From Hymenobacter terrenus (GTDB lineage: Bacteria > Bacteroidota > Bacteroidia > Cytophagales > Hymenobacteraceae): a stretch of 64,000 nt of DNA. The notes beneath the pieces are model-generated. The model was not told where the DNA came from and searched no databases. It saw only the letters and a program-made list of their open reading frames with translations. The stretch covers positions 1 to 64,000 of the forward strand of contig NZ_LATM01000005.1 of assembly GCF_000972495.1 (NCBI RefSeq), read 5' to 3'. Below are positions 55,390 through 63,399 of the stretch, one piece after another (within the stretch, counting starts at the first letter, position 1; each line of letters begins with the position of its first letter). A program made the position numbers and the translations under genes.

Positions 55390-55726
55390 TTATGGCAAGC
55401 GAAGCTGTGAGAAGCCAAACTCAGTTTGCTCACTTAAAAATGACTCTATCTGCGGCAAACGCGCCAGCAGATACTCGGCCAGCTTGGCCACCGGCACTTG
55501 CGCGTTTTGCACGGCTACCAGCGGGGCGGAAAGCCTTCTGTCAGCACCAGCCGCAGGAAGTCCTCGTCTTTGATTACGTCGTAGCCATGCTGCTTGGCGT
55601 AGCGCCAGATACTCGTGTCAGGGCTATTATCCAGTTGAATGTCCCGGACGTGCAGCACCGCCGCGCAATGCGGCCGCAGATAAGCGGCCAAGCGCCAGGA
55701 AATATCTCATCCAGCAGCAGGCGCAT
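55390..55726 (-). pseudogene. DUF5615 PIN-like toxin broken by two frameshifts
   Basis: From the ATG at 55726: MRLLLDE, then the frame slips (one base missing near 55705) into SWRLAAYLRPHCAAVLHV...IWRYAKQHGYDVIKDEDF, then slips again near 55525 into LVAVQNAQVPVAKLAEYL...TEFGFSQLRLP. Joined, these give a complete DUF5615 protein (active-site Asp in DE, D-E-D late motif). It lies 6 bp after the DUF433 gene, its normal antitoxin partner. Confidence 0.75.
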
Positions 55727-55732
55727 ACTCAC

Positions 55733-55990
55733 CTACGCGGCCAGCAACACGATGCTCTCCTTGTAAGCCGCATAGAGCAGGCAGGCGCGAATCTGCGCCG
55801 GGCCGATGGCCGGGAAGTCCTCCTGAATGTCAGCCGCGCTCATGTCGTTGGCCAGCATTTCCAGCACTTCGGCCACCGTCGTGCGCGTGCCCTTCACCAC
55901 GGGCTTGCCGAAGCGCACCTGCGGGTTCAGTTCAATGTGGGCGGTGATAGCGGCGGTGTCCAGGAGCGGCAGGGGTAACTGAGCTACCAA
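55733..55990 (-). CDS. DUF433 antitoxin-like protein
   Basis: 85 residues from a TTG start (a longer frame lacks an ATG). IELNPQVRFGKPVVKGTRTTVAEVLEML and DIQEDFPAIGPAQIRACLLYAA are the DUF433 signature, a winged helix antitoxin. Partner of the decayed DUF5615. Now an orphan antitoxin. Confidence 0.82.
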   Translation of the reverse strand: MVAQLPLPLLDTAAITAHIELNPQVRFGKPVVKGTRTTVAEVLEMLANDMSAADIQEDFPAIGPAQIRACLLYAAYKESIVLLAA

Positions 55991-56032
55991 AAATACGCAG
56001 GACCTGGGTAGAAGGTATACAACTGTGTACTT

Positions 56033-56081
56033 CCCCAGCCCCGCCGCTGTGGCTGACGCGGCGCAAATAGCGGGAGCTATA
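56033..56081 (+). repeat. Island hairpin repeat B5
   Basis: CGCCGC TGTGGCTGAC GCGGCG stem-loop, then CAAATAGCGGGAG. The GTTTCTC box is lost; the copy overlaps the stop of the VapC gene at 56077 by 5 bp. Confidence 0.65.
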
Positions 56082-56499
56082 CAGCCAGCAACTGCTGCGC
56101 CTCATGCGGACCAATGACCAATAATTCCCCGGCGTTGAAGCCTTTCGGGTCGCCGGTGACGATGGCTTCCAAGCTTGGCACACCCAGCGCAGCGAAGTAC
56201 TGCATCGCATCCTCCACATCGGCAAACTCAGAATCGAGCGCGGCCTGTACCACTCCTGCATCTACTGCCACCACGCGCACCAACCGTGCCAGCTTGCGCA
56301 ACGCCTCCCGAGCCGGTTGCGCGCCAAATTGCTTGCGCAGGGTGTAGAAAACGTGACTGAAACTCAGGCTCGCCACATGCAGCGTGGCCCGGCCTTCGAA
56401 AGCCGCCTGAAACAAGGCTGCTGCTGCCGCGCCGTTCGGCTCGCGTCGTCCCAGGTAATCGAACACGACGTTGGTATCCAGGAAGAAATGACGCATCAC
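56077..56499 (-). CDS. PIN-domain ribonuclease toxin (VapC type)
   Basis: 140 residues. FFLDTNVVFDYL carries the first acidic residue, then Glu/Asp positions near ADVEDAMQY and the closing AIVTGDPKGF, all typical of VapC. The ATG overlaps the stop of the upstream antitoxin gene (ATGA). Intact. Confidence 0.87.
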   Translation of the reverse strand: MMRHFFLDTNVVFDYLGRREPNGAAAAALFQAAFEGRATLHVASLSFSHVFYTLRKQFGAQPAREALRKLARLVRVVAVDAGVVQAALDSEFADVEDAMQYFAALGVPSLEAIVTGDPKGFNAGELLVIGPHEAQQLLAV

Positions 56500-56723
56500 A
56501 AAGCTGGCTCGTCCCGCTGCGTTTTGTAGTCGAAACCGTCGGGCAAGGACAGGATGCCATACAACTCGTTCACGGCCGGAGCCAACGGCCGGGCCACGGC
56601 TGGCTTAGCCACTACCTGCCGCAAGTACTCCTCTACCAGCGCCGACAAGCTGCGGCCCTGCTGTCGGGCGTATTGCTCAGCCTGCTGCGTCACTTCGTCG
56701 CTCAACTCAAGGATAATGGACAT
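56496..56723 (-). CDS. Ribbon-helix-helix antitoxin (VapB type, DUF6364-like)
   Basis: 75 residues. SIILELSDEVTQQAEQYARQQGRSLSALVEEYL is a ribbon-helix-helix DNA-binding start; the C-terminal part would bind and inhibit the PIN toxin. Translationally coupled to it. Confidence 0.82.
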   Translation of the reverse strand: MSIILELSDEVTQQAEQYARQQGRSLSALVEEYLRQVVAKPAVARPLAPAVNELYGILSLPDGFDYKTQRDEPAL

Positions 56724-56790
56724 GGCCGAAGGAGGTTAGGTTGGAGCAAAGATAACGCTAGCCGCGCGGGCCTGGTTTCCGGCCCCCCCC

Positions 56791-56840
56791 CGCCCCGCCG
56801 CCGTGGCTGCCGCGGCGCGGGTAGCAGGCGTTTCTCCAAG
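56791..56840 (+). repeat. Island hairpin repeat B6
   Basis: CGCCGTGG CTG CCGCGGCG (one wobble), then CGGGTAGCAGGCGTTTCTCC. Best-conserved copy, with B7. 14 bp before the HepT stop. Confidence 0.85.
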
Positions 56841-56854
56841 AAACGCATTACCGA

Positions 56855-57214
56855 TTACTGCTCCGCTCCCGGCAATTCTTCTAGCATCCTTGCGACGGTT
56901 TCGCCTAGCGGGTCAATAAGCTTTTGTAGCACGACCCACACAAATTCAAAATCAGTATCGAAATAATGGTGTGTGAGTTTGTCGCGCATCCGGGCAATGT
57001 TGCGCCACTGGATTTCCGGGTATGCCTCCCGCCATTCGGCCGGCAGGTTTTTGGTGGCTTCGCCAATAATTTCGATACTCTTGACAATGGCCCGGCTCAT
57101 CACCTCGTCGGCCACCAGTGCCACTAGGTCGGGTAGTTTTACCCGGCAGCGTTGCAAGAAAAGCACTTCGTCGCGGATGTGCATCAGCCGCTCAAGCGGC
57201 AGCGGGGAGGACAT
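56855..57214 (-). CDS. hepT: HepT-like ribonuclease toxin
   Basis: 119 residues. The RX4HXY active site is visible as RDKLTHHY, preceded by the helical EIIGEATKNLP motif of the DUF86/HepT family. HEPN ribonucleases of this type are kept in check by an MntA antitoxin. Overlaps the mntA gene by 23 bp. Intact. Confidence 0.88.
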   Translation of the reverse strand: MSSPLPLERLMHIRDEVLFLQRCRVKLPDLVALVADEVMSRAIVKSIEIIGEATKNLPAEWREAYPEIQWRNIARMRDKLTHHYFDTDFEFVWVVLQKLIDPLGETVARMLEELPGAEQ

Positions 57215-57509
57215 ATTCTGTCGTCTTTAAAATATGCGGCCCTATGTATTTCGACAGCGCGGGCCGCGTTAGCAGTTCCACATTCCGGCCGAGCAACTCT
57301 TCCAAAAAGTCAATCACCGCGAAGAACCCGTCAAACGTCTTGCGCCCTTCCTGAAAGTCCACAAGCAAATCCACGTCGCTTTCGGGCTTGGCCTCGTCGC
57401 GCACGAACGAGCCGAACAGGCCCAGCTGCGCCACGCCCAGCGCCCGCAACTGCGCCTGCTGCTGTTGCAGGCGGGCAATAACTTCCGCTTTGGTGCGAAC
57501 GGGTTCCAT
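57192..57509 (-). CDS. mntA: MntA-like minimal nucleotidyltransferase antitoxin
   Basis: 105 residues from the ATG at 57509. LGLFGSFVRDEAKPESDVDLLV has the nucleotidyltransferase GSF-x-R and two Asp of SDVDLLV. Members AMPylate the HepT tyrosine. First gene of the pair. Confidence 0.88.
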   Translation of the reverse strand: MEPVRTKAEVIARLQQQQAQLRALGVAQLGLFGSFVRDEAKPESDVDLLVDFQEGRKTFDGFFAVIDFLEELLGRNVELLTRPALSKYIGPHILKTTEYVLPAAA

Positions 57510-57565
57510 CAGATGAGCTACGTGCGTAGATAGGCACAAGATACGGCAGCCTTCTAAGCTTCTCT

Positions 57566-57616
57566 CCGCCCCGCCGCCGTGGCTGCCACGGCGCGGGTAG
57601 CAAGCGTTTCTCCAAG
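57566..57616 (+). repeat. Island hairpin repeat B7
   Basis: Perfect stem CGCCGTGG CTG CCACGGCG, then CGGGTAGCAAGCGTTTCTCC. Compared with B6 the G in the right arm is A, matching its partner T: a compensatory pair. 16 bp before the stop of the gene at 57633. Confidence 0.85.
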
Positions 57617-57632
57617 ACGTGAAATAGCAAGA

Positions 57633-58118
57633 TTATTTCGCGGCGGAAAAATGCTTCAAAAGCTTACCGTGTTTGGAATAGATATTCTGCACCTTGAAAT
57701 AAGGAATAGGGTCACACGCATACAAGCCCCCTCCCCCGCCATATGCGCCGCCTTCTCCGACGCTTATTGTCTCTCCGAAGTAGCCGCTTACAATAACAGT
57801 GTCCTCTTGCCCTGACTTTACTAGATGAGCATAGTACTGATGAAACTGAGCTGTGTCTCGATAATGCCCAGCTGGATAAGGTGCAATAAATTTCTCATTG
57901 CTATGAAATAACCGAATAAAACTATTGGATGGACTTACGCGAACTACTGGATAGGCTTCATGAAATTCATCACAGCCCCAACTACCAGGCCAGGTAATGA
58001 CTACGCGACTCGGCCCTGAAAACTTGTATGCCATATTAAAAGCACCGAAGTAGAGCATACAAACTAAAATCAGGGCAGTCATTATTGATAAGCACCCAAG
58101 TCGCCTTGAAATTTTCAT
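57633..58118 (-). CDS. Hypothetical membrane-anchored protein
   Basis: 161 residues, lower GC. A membrane segment at about 10-28 (IMTALILVCMLYFGAF), then an extracytoplasmic domain with two Cys, a GAYGGGGG loop and HFHQYY-type aromatic residues. Not recognised. Its terminator side borders clpB. Probable last module of the array. Confidence 0.65.
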   Translation of the reverse strand: MKISRRLGCLSIMTALILVCMLYFGAFNMAYKFSGPSRVVITWPGSWGCDEFHEAYPVVRVSPSNSFIRLFHSNEKFIAPYPAGHYRDTAQFHQYYAHLVKSGQEDTVIVSGYFGETISVGEGGAYGGGGGLYACDPIPYFKVQNIYSKHGKLLKHFSAAK

Positions 58119-58144
58119 GATTTAAATCTACAATTGATAAACAG

Positions 58145-58179
58145 AAAGCCCCGCCAGCACGACGCTAGCGGGGCTTTTT
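58145..58179 (-). terminator. clpB terminator
   Basis: AAAGCCCCGC..AGC, loop ACGAC, GCTAGCGGGGCTTTTT. Read on the minus strand it follows the clpB stop and has an A-run/T-run on both sides. Confidence 0.85.
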
Positions 58180-58199
58180 AATTTAAAATCAATGCTCAA

Positions 58200-60809
58200 T
58201 TACACCGTGGGCAACTCCACGTTCTCGAACTTTACCGCGCCATCCTCCATCACGGCTTCCACCACAGCATCCTTAGACACGCGGCCGGAGAGGATGTCTT
58301 TCGACAGCTCGTTCAGAATCACGCGCTGCAACACGCGCTTCAATGGCCGCGCGCCGAACTGCGGGTCGAACCCGGACTCGCCCAGGTAATCGAGCACCTC
58401 GTCGGTGGCTTCGAGCTGGATGCCGGCTTCGGCCAGGCGTTGCTGAATTTGCTTGAACTGGATGTCGACGATGCGGCGGATTTCCTTGCGCTTGAGGGGC
58501 TGGAACATCACAATTTCGTCGATGCGGTTCAGGAACTCGGGGCGCATGTGCTGCTTGAGGCGCTCCACTACTTCCTCGCGGGTGCGGTCCACTACTTCGT
58601 CGTGGTTGTACTCATTCAGCTCTTTGAAATTCTTCTGAATGATGTCGGCGCCCGTGTTGGAGGTCATGATGATGATGGTGTTCTTGAAGTTCGCCACCCG
58701 GCCTTTGTTGTCGGTAAGGCGGCCATCGTCGAGCACTTGCAGCAGGATGTTGAACACGTCGGGGTGCGCTTTTTCGATTTCGTCGAGCAGCACCACGGAG
58801 TAGGGCTTGCGGCGCACGGCCTCCGTGAGCTGGCCGCCTTCGTCGTAGCCCACGTAGCCGGGAGGCGCGCCGATGAGGCGCGAGGTGGCGTGGCGCTCCT
58901 GGTACTCGCTCATGTCGATGCGCACCATGGCGTTTTCGTCGTTGAACAGGTACTCGGCCAGGGCCTTGGCCAGCTCGGTTTTGCCCACGCCGGTGGTGCC
59001 CAGGAAGATAAACGAGCCGATGGGCCGCTTGGGGTCTTGCAGGCCGGCGCGGGAGCGGCGCACGGCGTCGGAGATGGCCCCGATGGCTTCGGCCTGGCCG
59101 GCCACGCGCTTGCCCAACTCCACTTCCAGGTTCAGCAGCTTCTCGCGGTCCGACTGCAGCATTTTGCTCACCGGGATGCCGGTCCACTTGGCCACCACTT
59201 CGGCAATGCTTTCGCTGGTCACTTCTTCCTGCAGCATGGTGCCGCCGTCTTTGTTCTCGCTGGCTTGCTGCTGCAGCTCCTTCAGTTTAGCTTCGGCCTC
59301 CTGAATCTTGCCGTAACGCAGCTCCGCTACCCGGGCGTAGTCGCCCTGGCGCTCGGCTTGCTCGGCCTCCAACTTGAACTGCTCGATGGCTTCTTTCTGG
59401 GTCTGGATGCCGGTGAGGATGCCTTTTTCGCTTTCCCAACGGGCCTTGAGGCTGTCGCGCCGGTCGTTGAGCTCGGCCAGGTCCTTGCTGAGCACGGCCT
59501 CGCGGTCGTGGTTGTTTTCGCGGCGGATGGCTTCGCGCTCAATTTCGAGCTGCATGATGCGGCGCTGGATTTCGTCGAGCTCCACGGGCATGGAGTTCAG
59601 CTCGATGCGCAGCTTGGCAGCCGACTCGTCCATGAGGTCGATGGCCTTGTCGGGCAGGAACCGGTCGGTGATGTAGCGGGCGCTCAGCTCCACGGCCGCA
59701 ATCACGGCGTCGTCGGTGATGCGCACGCCGTGGTGCAGCTCGTACTTCTCCTTGATGCCGCGCATGATGCTGATGGCGTCTTCCACGGTGGGCTCGTCCA
59801 CCATCACGGCCTGGAAACGGCGCTCCAAGGCCTTGTCTTTCTCGATGTACTTCTGGTATTCCTTGAGCGTGGTGGCCCCGATGGCGTGCAGCTCGCCGCG
59901 CGCCAGGGCGGGCTTGAGCAGGTTGGCGGCGTCCATGGCGCCTTCGCCCCCGCCGCCGGCCCCGATGAGGGTGTGCATCTCGTCGATGAAGAGCACAATC
60001 TGGCCGTCGGAGTCGGTCACTTCTTTGATGACGGCCTTGAGGCGCTCCTCAAACTCGCCCTTGTACTTGGCGCCGGCTACGAGCAGGCCCATGTCGAGGC
60101 TCATGATGGTTTTGTCGCGCAGGTTTTCGGGCACGTCGCCGGCCACGATGCGCTGGGCCAGGCCTTCCACGATGGCGGTTTTGCCCACGCCGGGCTCGCC
60201 GAGCAGCACGGGGTTGTTTTTGGTGCGGCGCGAGAGGATTTGCAGCACGCGGCGAATTTCTTCGTCGCGGCCAATCACGGGGTCCATCTTGCCGGTGCGC
60301 ACCTGCTCGTTGAGGTTGCGGGCGTAGCGGTTCAGGCTCTGGTACTGGTCTTCGGCGCTCGGGCTCGTGACCTTGCGGCCCCCGCGCAGCTCCTTGATGG
60401 CCGCTTTCAGGTCCTTGTCGTTGAAGCCGGTGTCTTTGAGCAGGGTGGCCACGCTGTCGCGGCCGCCGAGGATGCCGAGCAGCAGGTGTTCCACGGACAC
60501 GAATTCGTCGCCCATGTCCTTCATGGCGACGTTGGCGCGCTGCACGGCGGCAGCGGCCTCGTTGGCGAAGTAGGGCGAGCCGCCGCTCACCTTGGGGTAA
60601 GCGGCCACAATGGCGTCGAGGCGGGGGTTGAGGATGTTGAGGTTTGCCCCGAGCTTGCTGGCGAGAAACGAGAAGACGCTCTCGTCGCTCTGGAAGAGGC
60701 CCTTCAGCAGGTGGCCCGTTTCCACGGCCTGCTGCTGGTTGCCCCCGGCGATTTCGGTGGCCTTTTGCACGGCCTCCTGCGCCTTGATGGTGAAGTTTTT
60801 AAAGTCCAT
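58200..60809 (-). CDS. clpB: Chaperone ClpB
   Basis: 869 residues, usual length. N-domain (about 1-145), first AAA+ with GEPGVGKTA and Walker B, a long middle coiled coil (about 410-530, [17 protein letters not shown]), second AAA+ with [18 protein letters not shown] and TSNTGA, C-terminal D2-small domain. Disaggregates proteins with DnaK. Start ATG at 60809. The last 446 bp and terminator recur at 54898-55345. Confidence 0.97.
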   Translation of the reverse strand: MDFKNFTIKAQEAVQKATEIAGGNQQQAVETGHLLKGLFQSDESVFSFLASKLGANLNILNPRLDAIVAAYPKVSGGSPYFANEAAAAVQRANVAMKDMGDEFVSVEHLLLGILGGRDSVATLLKDTGFNDKDLKAAIKELRGGRKVTSPSAEDQYQSLNRYARNLNEQVRTGKMDPVIGRDEEIRRVLQILSRRTKNNPVLLGEPGVGKTAIVEGLAQRIVAGDVPENLRDKTIMSLDMGLLVAGAKYKGEFEERLKAVIKEVTDSDGQIVLFIDEMHTLIGAGGGGEGAMDAANLLKPALARGELHAIGATTLKEYQKYIEKDKALERRFQAVMVDEPTVEDAISIMRGIKEKYELHHGVRITDDAVIAAVELSARYITDRFLPDKAIDLMDESAAKLRIELNSMPVELDEIQRRIMQLEIEREAIRRENNHDREAVLSKDLAELNDRRDSLKARWESEKGILTGIQTQKEAIEQFKLEAEQAERQGDYARVAELRYGKIQEAEAKLKELQQQASENKDGGTMLQEEVTSESIAEVVAKWTGIPVSKMLQSDREKLLNLEVELGKRVAGQAEAIGAISDAVRRSRAGLQDPKRPIGSFIFLGTTGVGKTELAKALAEYLFNDENAMVRIDMSEYQERHATSRLIGAPPGYVGYDEGGQLTEAVRRKPYSVVLLDEIEKAHPDVFNILLQVLDDGRLTDNKGRVANFKNTIIIMTSNTGADIIQKNFKELNEYNHDEVVDRTREEVVERLKQHMRPEFLNRIDEIVMFQPLKRKEIRRIVDIQFKQIQQRLAEAGIQLEATDEVLDYLGESGFDPQFGARPLKRVLQRVILNELSKDILSGRVSKDAVVEAVMEDGAVKFENVELPTV

Positions 60810-60971
60810 TTTGCTTAGTCTCGGTTAGGTGCTTCGGGTTAGGAAGTTTGTACGAGGGGACTAGCAAACGGGGTGCGAGAAGGCTTTTTCGGTCTTTTTG
60901 GCAGAGATTAACAATATCGAGCTATGCAATAACCAACAAATTGTCATAACGCGCAAAAGCCTTTTCAGAAA

Positions 60972-61712
60972 TTAAGTGTCCATAACTAAATGGCTTGAGA
61001 TTGAATGTAATAAGTCGTGAGTATTTGTCCACAAACCCAATCTATTCATTTCGTCCTTTACGTGTAAATACGTTTCATCAGTATGCAAAAGCGTTGCACA
61101 GGTTGCAGCGTAACTGGACTCTGGTTGACACTCGTTAAGCAATTCTCTTACTATTGTTTGCAATTTGTTCTTCCATATTGTCGTTCCTTTATCTTTAAAA
61201 CTAGATAATCTTTCTTCCGCCATTACAATGTTTTTATGCATTGCCTCCCCAATTGCATATCTTTTTGCAACTGCTCTGTCAGAATCGTTCAAATTAACAA
61301 CATCAATCGTAGTTTTACCTATTATAGTTTTATGCTTAAATCTATAATTTTTTATTTTTAAATGAATTTTTGGGTCTACTGTAAAGGGATTAATTATTGG
61401 CTCAGCAATGACATCATGGGTAGATTTGGAACCGTTACATTTTTTACATGATGGCAAGAGATTTTCCCATTCAAGTACTTTATCTGGATTGTCATGCTTA
61501 TCCTCAAAGTGCTCCACTTCCATGTATTTACTCTCCTCATTTACATTACACTCACAATAAGCACATTTATTGTTGCTCAGCCTATGAAGGCATTCCTTCA
61601 ATTCATCGATGTTCCAAACAGGCTCACCAGTCTGCTTATATTTATTAGTTCCAGCTAAGACAAAAGCTGGGGTTAAAATCAGAGGTGTTTCCCTTCTATA
61701 CAATCTTATCAT
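60972..61712 (-). CDS. ptuB: Septu HNH nuclease PtuB-like
   Basis: 246 residues, AT-rich. An HNH core with two CxxC pairs is visible: CAYCECNVNEESKYMEVEHF ... NLLPSCKKCNGSKS. It overlaps ptuA by 17 bp (61696-61712). The order ATPase then HNH nuclease is that of Septu. Effector of the pair; would cut DNA once PtuA senses infection. Confidence 0.82.
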   Translation of the reverse strand: MIRLYRRETPLILTPAFVLAGTNKYKQTGEPVWNIDELKECLHRLSNNKCAYCECNVNEESKYMEVEHFEDKHDNPDKVLEWENLLPSCKKCNGSKSTHDVIAEPIINPFTVDPKIHLKIKNYRFKHKTIIGKTTIDVVNLNDSDRAVAKRYAIGEAMHKNIVMAEERLSSFKDKGTTIWKNKLQTIVRELLNECQPESSYAATCATLLHTDETYLHVKDEMNRLGLWTNTHDLLHSISSHLVMDT

Positions 61713-62886
61713 TATCTTCGACCTTTATAGCTGAAAGTTGAAATTGCAAAACCTTACGTAGCTCACTTCTGGGATGCAGCATTGAAGTGATTTCATTAAA
61801 TATCCTCAGCGCACTATCATAATCTTCTTCATCAATTCGTTCATTGAAGGAATTCATATAGTTTGTAAATAACGTAGTTCGAGTATCTTCCATACCCATT
61901 ACGTCTGTAAGAATTTCTTCAATTGTCCAACCCTTAAATCCAAACTTTGTGTTCGGCATTTCCTTCGTTTTGACAGCACCATCGGAAAATTGTAGAGCAA
62001 TTATTTGATTTGGTTCCGCAAATTGAATTATATGTGGGCTATGTGTTGTGCAAATAAATTGCGCTTTTGGAAATGCGCTGCTTAAAATAACAGCAACTTT
62101 TTCTTGCCACTCAGGATGCAAATGGAGCTCCAACTCATCGATGATTATTATCCCATTGAAATCAGGGGCCGCTAGCTTAGGACTAGTAAACCGATATTCA
62201 ACTTCTTTTATTATGCCTAAAATAATTGCCAATATTGATTTAAATCCAGATGATAGGTATTCATAAAAAACCTCACCACTTGGAGTCATCACCATGATAT
62301 CATTAGTTGAGGCATCTACGCGCTCAAAAGCAACATCCTCACTAATTAACTCGAAACATTTCTTTGCGAAAGCAATATTCCGCAGCTGAACTTCATTGAG
62401 CGACTTTTCTTGCCCAGAATACAAATACCTGTTTACAAACCAATTTTTTACTTCGTTTATGTTTATTCCATTTTTAATATCATTTGATGTTCTATAAATA
62501 TTTTTTTCTACATCTCTAGAAATAGAATCCAGCTCTGCATAATTAAAAGCTCTACTAGTTTTAAGAACTATTACTTTGTCAGAAAATTTTCCGAATTTTG
62601 AAAAAAATTGAAATTCCTTTATAGGGGAGAAAACATTAAATTTCAGTTCTTCCGCAACTGCTTCCCCATCGCTGTCTAGCACTCCTTTTATAAGCCCCGT
62701 GCTGGACAAAGCACTACGCTTAAGCACATGCGAATCGCCGTGCAGAAACAAATGAGCAATAGATTCGAGTATCGTCGTTTTGCCAATACCGTTCGGACCA
62801 CATATTAAATTCATTTTTTTATCAAATTTTATATGCAAATTTGAGATTGCCCCTACGCCACTTATAGAAATTTCTTTTATGTACAT
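61696..62886 (-). CDS. ptuA: Septu ATPase PtuA-like
   Basis: 396 residues from the ATG at 62886. Walker A GPNGIGKTT, ABC-type signature LSSGFKSILAI, Walker B IIIIDELELHLHPEW, and THSPHII H-loop: an OLD/RecF-like AAA ATPase as in PtuA. AT-rich, and followed by the overlapping PtuB nuclease. The retron-Ec78 type also uses such pairs, but no reverse transcriptase is present here. Confidence 0.85.
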   Translation of the reverse strand: MYIKEISISGVGAISNLHIKFDKKMNLICGPNGIGKTTILESIAHLFLHGDSHVLKRSALSSTGLIKGVLDSDGEAVAEELKFNVFSPIKEFQFFSKFGKFSDKVIVLKTSRAFNYAELDSISRDVEKNIYRTSNDIKNGININEVKNWFVNRYLYSGQEKSLNEVQLRNIAFAKKCFELISEDVAFERVDASTNDIMVMTPSGEVFYEYLSSGFKSILAIILGIIKEVEYRFTSPKLAAPDFNGIIIIDELELHLHPEWQEKVAVILSSAFPKAQFICTTHSPHIIQFAEPNQIIALQFSDGAVKTKEMPNTKFGFKGWTIEEILTDVMGMEDTRTTLFTNYMNSFNERIDEEDYDSALRIFNEITSMLHPRSELRKVLQFQLSAIKVEDNDKIV

Positions 62887-63399
62887 CTTAACATTATTTA
62901 CATTAAACAAACAGTTCCTACTCTTTCATCTAGACAAAGAATTTGCTGAAGTGAGACGACAGTAAATGTGCTCTATCAAAATTTTAAGTGGAAGCAAGCT
63001 ACGCAGAAGCTTTCGTTTCTCTCAGCAGCCTTAGGGCGGGGTGGGAGTAGGTATCTATGCAGCTACTTAAGAAGCCCCTGTTTCCTCAGCGGCGGGGGCA
63101 GCGGGAGGGGCGGTGATGAGGCCGTTGGAGAGAAGCTGTGGTATCGTTCTAGCGGCGGGGGCAGCGGGCGGGGGGCATTTACCAACACTAACGCGAACTT
63201 GTAGCTCGTGACTGCTTTTGCGGTAGACGTTGCCTTTAGACGCGCGGAGGCAAGAATAGCCTACCCAAATAGTGGGCAGCACAGCCACATTGCTGTACCT
63301 GGTGCGGTTTACGCTGCGCTAAACTTGCGCCGACGCAAACCTGAAACCAAAAAGGCCAGCCTTGGAAGAGAACCAGCTTGTTTTGCCCAGCACCTTCCA
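62887..63399. other. Intergenic stretch with GC-rich direct repeats
   Basis: The region between ptuA and the zeta-like gene. AGCGGCGGGGGCAGCGGG occurs twice (about 63086 and 63151). Frames over it are low-complexity and look spurious. Possibly a distant relative of the island hairpin in reverse orientation, which I cannot show. Confidence 0.45.

Noticed and set aside
55392..55766. Plus-strand 124-codon frame
   Set aside because: Opposite the clear DUF5615 remnant, no family features.
51191..57616. CRISPR array from the repeated hairpins
   Set aside because: Copies are 0.5-2.3 kb apart with genes between them, not short unique spacers; no cas genes.
51191..57616. Classical integron attC sites
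   Set aside because: No GTTRRRY core and no integrase seen; only the arrangement is similar.
58440..60818. 792-codon open frame on the plus strand opposite clpB
   Set aside because: Val/Gly/His-rich mirror frame of a GC-rich gene; clpB is certain.
63067..63288. Minus-strand frame after the zeta-like gene (Pro/Ala-rich tail)
   Set aside because: Low complexity from the GC-rich direct repeats; could be a small gene but nothing supports it.
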